Source: a bacterium (GTDB lineage: Bacteria > Patescibacteria > Paceibacteria > UBA9973 > UBA6065). From it: 64,000 nucleotides of DNA. Below are positions 58,356-64,000 of this stretch, piece by piece. The notes below the pieces were generated by a model. The model was not told where the DNA came from and did not search any database. It saw nothing but the letters and a program-made list of their open reading frames with translations. A program made the position numbers and the translations under genes. The stretch covers positions 310,001 to 374,000 of the forward strand of contig JAUXUT010000149.1 of NCBI GenBank assembly GCA_030680695.1, given 5' to 3'. Position 1 is the stretch's first letter; the number at the start of each line of letters is the position of its first letter.

Positions 58356-59264
58356 ATGAAGAAACAATTACCGAAAATAATCGTTGTATGCGGCCCCACC
58401 GCGACCGGCAAGAGCGATCTTGCCGTGCTTTTGGCGCGCGAACTCGACGCTGAAATTGTATCGGCAGACTCGCGCCAAGTGTACAGGGGTATGGACATCG
58501 GGTCAGGTAAAATCACCGCGCGCGAAATGAAAAAAATCCCACATCATCTCCTCGACGTTGCCGACCCGCGCAAGGCGCGATACACCGTTGATGATTTCAA
58601 GCGCGACGGTGAAGCGGCCGTGGCGGATATTCTTTCACGCGGCAGGCTCCCTATCATCTGCGGCGGCACAGGATTTTATATCGACGCCTTGGTCAAAGGT
58701 GAAACATATCCAGATGTGCCGCCGAACCAGACATTGCGCAAACAACTCGCCAACAAAACTGTGGTGCAGCTCATGGCAATGATCCGGAAACTCGACCCTC
58801 GTCGTGCAAAAACCCTCGACCCATTCAACAAAGTCCGCATCATACGCGCGATCGAAATCGCGAAAACCCTAGGCTCGATTCCTAAAGTCCGACGCGCGCC
58901 AAAATACAATGCCTTCTACATCGGCCTCACCCTCGACAAAGAATCTTTGCGAGAAAAGATACACGTTCGTCTTATAAAACGTATCAAAGCCGGCATGGTC
59001 GTCGAAGTGGCGAAACTGAAGACTTCTGGAGTCTCATGGAAACGCCTAGAGGCTTTCGGTCTCGAATACCGATACGTTGCGCTCTACCTCCAGAAAAAAC
59101 TGACAAAAGACGAGATGCTCGCCCAACTCGAATCAGAAATCGTCAGATATGCCCGCCGCCAAATGCAGTGGTTTACGAAGAACAAAGGCATATTGTGGTT
59201 ATCGCCAGCCGAAAAACAAAAGGCTCTCATTTCAGCCAAAAAATACTTGAGGGTGTCCGCCTAA
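58356..59264 (+). CDS. miaA: tRNA dimethylallyltransferase
   Basis: Adds a dimethylallyl group to A37 of UNN-reading tRNAs. 302 residues: P-loop 'VVCGPTATGKSDLAVLLARE' (about 10-29), 'VSADSRQVYRGMDIGSGKIT', 'HHLLDVADP' and 'LPIICGGTGFYIDALVKGET'. A TAATAC box ends about nine bases before ATG 58356. It overlaps the convergent rarA tail by four bases. Confidence 0.97.
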   Translation: MKKQLPKIIVVCGPTATGKSDLAVLLARELDAEIVSADSRQVYRGMDIGSGKITAREMKKIPHHLLDVADPRKARYTVDDFKRDGEAAVADILSRGRLPIICGGTGFYIDALVKGETYPDVPPNQTLRKQLANKTVVQLMAMIRKLDPRRAKTLDPFNKVRIIRAIEIAKTLGSIPKVRRAPKYNAFYIGLTLDKESLREKIHVRLIKRIKAGMVVEVAKLKTSGVSWKRLEAFGLEYRYVALYLQKKLTKDEMLAQLESEIVRYARRQMQWFTKNKGILWLSPAEKQKALISAKKYLRVSA

Positions 59265-60412
59265 ACATTAGGCTTTTTCCGTTTAAGATACTCTTTCCCT
59301 TTCAACTTTTCCGGCAGGAAGCTCTCCTTATCGTATTTCTTATAATCTTTACCTTGCCCGAGCTCTTTCATGAGTTTGGTCGGTGCGTTTCGAATCTTCA
59401 TCGGCACCGGCAGGTTACCGTACCTCTTTACATCTTCAATCGCGGCAAAGTAAGCGTCATGCGAAGAGCGATCCTTGGCGGCGAGGGCGAGATATGCCAC
59501 GCCATGGGCGAGGTTAATGCCGGCCTCTGGCATGCCGATAGTCTCGACGGCGCGAAACACCTCGTTCGCCACCACGAGCGCCGTCGGTTGGGCGAGGCCG
59601 ATGTCTTCTGAAGCGAATATGACCATCCTGCGAGCGATGAATTTCGGATCTTCCCCACCCTCGACCATACGTGCGAGATAATATATCGCCGCGTCTGCGT
59701 CACCGGACCGCATAGATTTTATAAAAGCCGAAATGGTGTCGTAATGCTCGTCACCTTTCTTATCGAAACGGATAAAAACTTGTTCGAAAGCAGACTTGAG
59801 GTTGCTTATCGTCACCGATCCGTACATGCGCTTGGCGTTTTCGAGCGCTGTGATGGCGATACGAGCATCGCCGTTTGCGAGATTTGCGAGCCAATCAAGA
59901 GCGTCCTTAGGAATCTTTATCTTGGTTCGCTTCAATATCTTCTTGATTTCGTCTTCTGAAAGGCTCTTGAGCACGAACACGCGGCAACGTGAGAGAAGCG
60001 CGGAATTCACTTCGAAACTCGGATTTTCTGTGGTGGCACCAATAAGGATAAGCTTGCCCGACTCGACAGACGGCAAAAGAAAATCCTGCTGTGCCTTATT
60101 AAAACGATGTATCTCGTCGAGGAACAATACTTTCTGGCGCTGATCGAGAAGGTTCATATCGTCCACGATACGGCGTATGTCGTCCTTGCTCGCCGACACG
60201 GCGGACAATTCATAAAAACGTGCGTCGAGGGCGTTCGCGTATATGCGAGCCAAAGTCGTCTTGCCGACGCCTGGCGGACCCCACAGTATGAATGAGAACA
60301 GGTGCCTGTCCTCGATGGCCTTACGCAAGGGCTTTTCCTTCCCCACGATTTCATCCTGTCCGACGAAATCGTCAAGTGTCTCTGGCCTAATTTTGTTAGC
60401 TAGGGGTTCCAT
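59261..60412 (-). CDS. rarA: Replication-associated recombination ATPase RarA/MgsA
   Basis: AAA+ ATPase acting at stalled forks. 383 residues: 'LDDFVGQDEIVGKEKPLRKA', Walker A 'ILWGPPGVGKTTLARIYANA' (about 42-61), Walker B 'KVLFLDEIHRFNKAQQDFLL', sensor 1 'LIGATTENPSFEVNSALLSR', and the C-terminal tetramerisation block 'AIYYLARMVEGGEDPKFIAR'. Convergent with miaA. Confidence 0.95.
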   Translation of the reverse strand: MEPLANKIRPETLDDFVGQDEIVGKEKPLRKAIEDRHLFSFILWGPPGVGKTTLARIYANALDARFYELSAVSASKDDIRRIVDDMNLLDQRQKVLFLDEIHRFNKAQQDFLLPSVESGKLILIGATTENPSFEVNSALLSRCRVFVLKSLSEDEIKKILKRTKIKIPKDALDWLANLANGDARIAITALENAKRMYGSVTISNLKSAFEQVFIRFDKKGDEHYDTISAFIKSMRSGDADAAIYYLARMVEGGEDPKFIARRMVIFASEDIGLAQPTALVVANEVFRAVETIGMPEAGINLAHGVAYLALAAKDRSSHDAYFAAIEDVKRYGNLPVPMKIRNAPTKLMKELGQGKDYKKYDKESFLPEKLKGKEYLKRKKPNV

Positions 60413-60482
60413 ATCGTTAATACGCAGAATTCTACACTATCTTTGTAAAAGGCGCGGACGATATGTTATGCTCAGCCCGTAT

Positions 60483-60556
60483 GGGCGATTAGTTAAGTGG
60501 CATAACGAGGCACTCCAAACGCCTTGTCGGGGGTTCGATTCCCTCATCGCCCGCCA
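60483..60556 (+). tRNA. tRNA-Trp (CCA), 3' CCA encoded
   Basis: Cloverleaf with acceptor GGGCGAT/ATCGCCC, anticodon loop CTCCAAA (anticodon CCA), T arm GGGGGTTCGATTCCCTC, discriminator G60553, then genomic CCA 60554-60556. It is the only tRNA in this window with an encoded CCA. Confidence 0.92.
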
Positions 60557-60576
60557 GGTATTAGCATGCAACGAAC

Positions 60577-60879
60577 GTGAACCCTTTCACCCTCAACATG
60601 CCAATCGGTTTCATTGCCTGTTGGATTCAACGAGATGACGATGTCATCCTCACCAAAGAAGCGAATCATTACGGTTATGTATCCGACGTATACATCGAAG
60701 AAACTTGGAGAGGTAAAGGTGTCTTCCAAATACTTCTACAGAAAACTATCGATCATCTCAAGACGCGTAACGTGCAATCAATCAAACTAAATGTTGTTGC
60801 ACAAAATGAACGAGCGCTCGCAGCTTACTTAAAAGTAGGATTTAAATCTGAAGAGATCAGTCTTCGAATGAAAATATAA
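60577..60879 (+). CDS. Short GNAT-family acetyltransferase
   Basis: 100 residues from GTG 60577. The acetyl-CoA-binding core is visible: 'VSDVYIEETWRGKGVFQILL' with the RGKG pyrophosphate loop, then 'IKLNVVAQNERALAAYLKVG' and F. The N-terminal strands of a full GNAT fold (usually 140-160 residues) are short, so this is a minimal or N-terminally reduced member. Follows tRNA-Trp by 20 bases. Substrate unknown. Confidence 0.7.
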   Translation: MNPFTLNMPIGFIACWIQRDDDVILTKEANHYGYVSDVYIEETWRGKGVFQILLQKTIDHLKTRNVQSIKLNVVAQNERALAAYLKVGFKSEEISLRMKI

Positions 60880-60967
60880 AAAGTGTATAACTCTATTGTG
60901 CTCTCGCGCACGCATCTTACAATTAGAGTAGGTCGCATTATTCGAAAACATAACAACAGCTACCGAA

Positions 60968-61081
60968 ATGGTTCGAAAGACCAAAAAATCCGCTCGCAAA
61001 GTTGTTCGCAAAGTAAAGAAGACGGTCAAGCGAACGGTGAAGAAAGCGAAGAAGGCAAAGCGCTCCTCTAAGCGCCGATAG
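60968..61081 (+). CDS. Very basic histone-H1-like peptide, 37 aa
   Basis: ATG 60968 to TAG 61081 encodes a peptide that is about 60 % Lys/Arg with Ala, Val, Thr and Ser ('MVRKTKKSARKVVRKVKKTV' and so on), net charge above +20. The composition resembles histone H1-like tails and small DNA- or RNA-binding peptides. A TATTAT-like box lies upstream, and a strong terminator follows eight bases past the stop, which supports a real short gene. Function unknown. Confidence 0.55.
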   Translation: MVRKTKKSARKVVRKVKKTVKRTVKKAKKAKRSSKRR

Positions 61082-61088
61082 CCAAAAA

Positions 61089-61127
61089 GAAAACCGCCCC
61101 AGATTTGTCTGAGGCGGCTTTCTTTTA
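61089..61127. terminator. Rho-independent terminator
   Basis: AACCGCC-CAGA-tttg-TCTG-GGCGG followed by TTTCTTTT; lies between the basic peptide gene and the convergent rpmG. Confidence 0.75.
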
Positions 61128-61280
61128 TTTCTTGCTTTCCTTGAAGATGACGCGCTTGCGGAGTTTCTTCGAGTACTTCTTGAGCTCGATTTTGCGCTCT
61201 ACCTTGCGCTTGTTTTTGCGAGTGTGGTAGACCTCGCCGGTCTCCTTGTTTCGCAGAATAATGAGTTGGTCCTGGGACAT
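61125..61280 (-). CDS. rpmG: Ribosomal protein bL33
   Basis: Large-subunit protein, 51 residues. 'RNKETGEVYHTRKNKRK' and 'RKIELKKYSKKLRKRVIFKE' match bL33; zinc cysteines are absent, as in the zinc-free form. Start at ATG 61280. Confidence 0.92.
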   Translation of the reverse strand: MSQDQLIILRNKETGEVYHTRKNKRKVERKIELKKYSKKLRKRVIFKESKK

Positions 61281-61323
61281 ATGGGTAAAAATGATGTTCG
61301 AAGATATTATCACGAGGCCACCT

Positions 61324-62478
61324 TTACCGCAAGTATACGCGCGGCAAAAGCGGATTAATACGAGTCACTATCTCGTAATTTATGGTACCTGCTCGCGATG
61401 CCAGCGCCTCGGCAGATATCGAGGTCTTCCCTTGCTTGCCAAGCAGAACGACCTCGTCACCAGCCTTGACCAACGGAATGTCTGTTACATCAATCACAGT
61501 CATGTCCATCGACACGCGGCCAAGGACCTTTGCAAGCTTGCCGCCGACAAGCACTTCGCCAGAGTTCGAAAGGCTTCGCGGAAAGCCGTGCCAGTATCCG
61601 ACAGGTATAACGGCAATGCGTGAATCGCGCGTTGCTTCACATGTGAGATCATATCCGATCAGTGCGCCTTTCGGCACGAGCTTCACTTCGTTCACAATGG
61701 TCTTCCATGACAACACTGGGGTAAGAGAAATGCCAGGTAAGACACGGCGTGAGTGTGCCTCAATTTCTGGTGACGGCCACAAACCATAGATGGCGATGCC
61801 TGCACGAGCCATATCAAAATAATAATCTGGCGAAAAAAGAAGTCCTGAACTCGCAGATGCGTGGGTGATGGGTGTAAAACCTTTTTCGCGCAAACGAAAA
61901 ATTACTGATTTAAAAGCCCCCGCCTGCTTGAGCGAATAATCTTCGTGGGCCGGGTCTTCCATCGCCGCGAAATGCGTGTATGCACCTTCGATGATTGCTT
62001 TTGTCTCGAAGGTCTTGCCTTCCATGACACGCACAGCTTGTTGGACTTGAGACTCGGGTATACCTTGGCGATGAAGACCAGTATCGAACTTCACATGGAT
62101 TTTTAAACGCCTGAACAGCTTTGCCTTGGCAAGAGCACGTAGACTGTCGAGGGACGAGATGGTGAGAGATACTCCTTTTTTTGCCGCAGTCTCGTAAAGT
62201 TCAGGCATGGTGAAGCCTAGGACTAGTACTGGTGACTTAATGCCGGAAGTGCGCAATTCCAAAGCTTCAGCGAGCTCGTCTACCGCGATCCAGTCTGCCC
62301 CGCCTTTTAATGCGGCCTTGGCACATTCAACCATGCCATGGCCATAAGCATTGGATTTAACCACAGCCATCATAGCTGCCCTACCAGATAGAGCAGATTT
62401 AAGTACCGCAGTGTTGCGCGCGATTGCGCCAAGATTGACCTCAAGCCATGTACGGTACGACTGAGACTTAATCTTCAT
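61324..62478 (-). CDS. alr: Alanine racemase
   Basis: PLP enzyme supplying D-alanine for peptidoglycan. 384 residues: PLP-lysine motif 'MMAVVKSNAYGHGMVECAKA' (about 36-55), 'HVKFDTGLHRQGIPESQVQQ', 'HASASSGLLFSPDYYFDMAR' with 'AGIAIYGLWPS', and the C-terminal catalytic tyrosine region 'KGALIGYDLTCEATRDSRIA' plus 'GRVSMDMTVIDVTD'. ATG 62478 lies nine bases after the 3' end of tRNA-Tyr; a longer frame would run through the tRNA and is rejected. Confidence 0.96.
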   Translation of the reverse strand: MKIKSQSYRTWLEVNLGAIARNTAVLKSALSGRAAMMAVVKSNAYGHGMVECAKAALKGGADWIAVDELAEALELRTSGIKSPVLVLGFTMPELYETAAKKGVSLTISSLDSLRALAKAKLFRRLKIHVKFDTGLHRQGIPESQVQQAVRVMEGKTFETKAIIEGAYTHFAAMEDPAHEDYSLKQAGAFKSVIFRLREKGFTPITHASASSGLLFSPDYYFDMARAGIAIYGLWPSPEIEAHSRRVLPGISLTPVLSWKTIVNEVKLVPKGALIGYDLTCEATRDSRIAVIPVGYWHGFPRSLSNSGEVLVGGKLAKVLGRVSMDMTVIDVTDIPLVKAGDEVVLLGKQGKTSISAEALASRAGTINYEIVTRINPLLPRVYLR

Positions 62479-62487
62479 AATATTTTG

Positions 62488-62570
62488 TGCGCCGAGAGGG
62501 ACTCGAACCCCCGATGCCCAGTGGGCGGGAGATTTACAGTCTCCTGGAATAGCCGCTATCCGATCGGCGC
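62488..62570 (-). tRNA. tRNA-Tyr (GTA)
   Basis: An 83-base class II cloverleaf on the minus strand: acceptor GCGCCGA/TCGGCGC, anticodon loop CTGTAAA (anticodon GTA), long variable arm CCCGCCCACTGGGCATC, T arm GGGGGTTCGAGTCCCTC, discriminator A. CCA not encoded. Confidence 0.93.
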
Positions 62571-62617
62571 ATATGCTGGCAAATACTACTCTATCAGATT
62601 TCACCAGTGAGGCAAAT

Positions 62618-62645
62618 GAAAAGCCGCCACGTGGCGGCTTTTCCT
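62618..62645 (-). terminator. Terminator of clpB
   Basis: AAAAGCCGCC-acgt-GGCGGCTTTT, thirteen bases past the clpB stop on the minus strand. Confidence 0.8.
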
Positions 62646-62657
62646 GGTGACGTCGGA

Positions 62658-64000
62658 CTATACCGCCTTCTCACGCACGACTTCTTCCTCGCCGTCTAGT
62701 TCTTTGAGCTGTACCGGTCTCCTGCCCTTCTTCACGTCAAATGTGAAGTGCTCGCCCTTCATACCGACAGATATTGATCCGCCCTTGCCTACACCCTGAG
62801 ATATCATGAAGCTCGCGATCTGGGTGAGAATCTTTTCCTGAATGAGACGCTTCAACGGGCGCGCACCGAACTTTGGATCATATCCTTCTTTTGCGAGATA
62901 TTCGCTGACGGCCGGTGACACGTCGAGTTTGATTTCCTTGTCTGCAAGGCGCTTCACCACGATTTCTATCTGGATTTTTACAATCTCTTTAATAGCTTCC
63001 GGTGAAAGGACATCGAAGAGAATAATCGAATCAAGACGGTTCAAGAATTCTGGCCTGAAGTAGTCCTTGAGGCTGTCCATAACCTTTGCCTTCACGTCTT
63101 CGTATTTTCTTTGTTCCGACAAATCAGACGAGAAGCCGATTCGTTCCATCTTGTCTATGTACTGCGCACCGATGTTTGAAGTGAGAATAATGACAGTATT
63201 TTTGAAGTTTACAGTGCGACCTTTGGTGTCGGTGAGACGACCATTGTCGAGCACCTGCAGAAGTATGTTGAACACCTCTGGATGGGCTTTCTCGATTTCG
63301 TCGAATAGAATGACAGAATAAGGGCGATGACGGACCATTTCTGTAAGAGAGCCGCCCTCCTCGTATCCAACATATCCTGGAGGCGCACCGATGAGTTTAG
63401 ACGTCGAATGTTTATCCATGAACTCTGACATGTCTACACGAATGAGGGACTTTTCATCGTTGAACATGAATTCGGCCAATGCCTTGGTGAGTTCGGTCTT
63501 ACCGACGCCGGTTGGACCAAGGAAAAGGAATGAGCCAATAGGCCTGTTTGGGTCGGCGATGCCTGCACGGGCGCGACGGATGGTGTCTGCTATTGACTTC
63601 ACTGCCTCGCGCTGGCCGACAACTCGACGATCAATTTCGCTTTCCATGCGCATGAGCTTCTGAACCTCTTCTTCAAGCATCCTTGAAACCGGTATGCCGG
63701 TCCATTTTGAAACAACGATCGCGATATCTTCTTCGGTGATCTCTTCTTTGAGTATGCGACGAGATGTCTGATTTTTCTTGAGTTTCTTTTGCTTGGCATC
63801 GAGTTCTTTCTCGAGGAGAGGAATCTTGCCGTATCTGATTTCGGCGGCCTTGGCGAGGTCGGCCTTAAGCTCTGCGGCTTCGGCTTCCAGGCGCAATTGC
63901 TCAAGGTCTTTCTTGTTCGACTTGATGCCTGTTATTAACTCTTTCTCGTTCTTCCATTTAAGTTCGAGCTCTTGGGTTGATTCCTTGAGATCAGCTATGT
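62658..64000 (-). CDS. clpB: ClpB disaggregase, C-terminal part (runs off window)
   Basis: Hsp100 ATPase that resolubilises aggregates with DnaK. The frame is open to base 64000, giving about 446 residues: the end of the regulatory coiled coil ('KNEKELITGIKSNKKDLEQL', 'RYGKIPLLEKELDAKQKKLK'), 'VVSKWTGIPVSRMLEEEVQK', the second AAA+ module with Walker A 'LFLGPTGVGKTELTKALAEF', pore loop 'GAPPGYVGYEEGG', Walker B 'VILFDEIEKAHPEVFNILLQ', sensor 'YFRPEFLNRLDSIILFDVL' and 'YDPKFGARPLKRLIQEKI'. The arrangement with a mid coiled coil identifies ClpB rather than ClpC, though the N-terminus is outside the window. Confidence 0.94.
   Translation of the reverse strand, partial: IADLKESTQELELKWKNEKELITGIKSNKKDLEQLRLEAEAAELKADLAKAAEIRYGKIPLLEKELDAKQKKLKKNQTSRRILKEEITEEDIAIVVSKWTGIPVSRMLEEEVQKLMRMESEIDRRVVGQREAVKSIADTIRRARAGIADPNRPIGSFLFLGPTGVGKTELTKALAEFMFNDEKSLIRVDMSEFMDKHSTSKLIGAPPGYVGYEEGGSLTEMVRHRPYSVILFDEIEKAHPEVFNILLQVLDNGRLTDTKGRTVNFKNTVIILTSNIGAQYIDKMERIGFSSDLSEQRKYEDVKAKVMDSLKDYFRPEFLNRLDSIILFDVLSPEAIKEIVKIQIEIVVKRLADKEIKLDVSPAVSEYLAKEGYDPKFGARPLKRLIQEKILTQIASFMISQGVGKGGSISVGMKGEHFTFDVKKGRRPVQLKELDGEEEVVREKAV

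Noticed and set aside
60883..61071. 62-residue frame overlapping the basic peptide
   Set aside because: Its translation is irregular and the alternative frame gives a coherent Lys/Arg-rich peptide ending just before the terminator.
61324..62604. Longer alr frame starting at 62604
   Set aside because: It reads through tRNA-Tyr; family similarity starts at ATG 62478.
1..64000. CRISPR arrays, transposases, integrases, prophage genes
   Set aside because: No regularly spaced repeats, Cas, transposase or integrase motifs were seen.
1..64000. Recoded UGA stop, as in Gracilibacteria/SR1
   Set aside because: UGA ends def, dnaX-strand genes and several overlaps (ATGA), and no in-frame UGA interrupts any conserved gene.

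Overview
The window is a gene-dense bacterial chromosome segment of about 50 % GC. It reads as a member of the Candidate Phyla Radiation (Patescibacteria, probably a Parcubacteria-type lineage). Reasons seen in the sequence: many housekeeping genes in compact form (ThrRS without a TGS domain, ProRS of short type, a 353-residue DnaX without a zinc module, a 754-residue SMC), several unusual fusions, small intergenic gaps, and no obvious amino acid, nucleotide or respiratory biosynthesis. TGA acts as a stop (for example the def stop overlapping the fmt start), so the standard bacterial code applies. The assignment is an inference from gene content; there is no rRNA gene here.

Layout. 1-5.2 kb (minus strand): proS (cut by the window edge), rseP, frr, a DNA polymerase III delta-prime-like gene, two tandem unidentified structured RNAs, mreB. 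5.3-12.1 kb (plus): an orphan, an HTH-MurA fusion, a 51-residue ORF, a YciF-type ferritin-like protein, a PriA homologue that lacks helicase motifs, a coiled-coil orphan, def and fmt. 12.1-18.8 kb: hpf, secreted and membrane proteins, tRNA-Asn, an ECF sigma factor with a membrane partner, truB, a sugar-dehydrogenase-like protein, YceI. 19-22.4 kb: a more AT-rich accessory patch with a secreted GH113-like glycosidase, an orphan and a THUMP RNA methyltransferase. 22.4-33.8 kb: tRNA-Gln, dnaX, a structured leader RNA with an orphan, trmD, an orphan in the rimM position, khpA, rpsP, rnr, smc, rnc, a NusB-Nudix fusion, rpmF, rnhB. 33.9-44.1 kb: a structured element upstream of dnaE, dnaE, a T-box riboswitch with thrS, a small operon of orphans, gyrB, and a mitochondrial-type single-chain PheRS. 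44.2-57.6 kb: a peptidoglycan-binding protein, tRNA-Thr, tsf, rpsB, prfA, rpmE, a KGG stress peptide, a lytic transglycosylase, rplY, ftsQ, serS, dprA, topA, parB. 57.6-64 kb: tRNA-Leu abutting a LAGLIDADG endonuclease gene, miaA, rarA, tRNA-Trp, a GNAT protein, a very basic 37-residue peptide, rpmG, alr, tRNA-Tyr, and clpB (cut by the window edge).

Expression logic. About sixteen genes carry a sigma-70 -10 hexamer (TATAAT or TATACT type) ending only 6-9 bases before the start codon. Their mRNAs would begin at or next to the start codon, so leaderless translation looks common. A minority of genes, mainly orphans, carry strong Shine-Dalgarno sites. Hairpin plus U-run terminators close many units. 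Transcriptional control by RNA is visible in the T-box before thrS and is suspected in the leader at 24.1-24.4 kb and the elements at 3.7-4.2 and 34.0-34.1 kb.

The best candidates for new biology are the T-box with an ultrashort specifier stem, the single-chain PheRS, the leaderless architecture, the unidentified structured RNAs, the PriA homologue without ATPase motifs, the SMC without a recognisable hinge, and the HTH-MurA and NusB-Nudix fusions.
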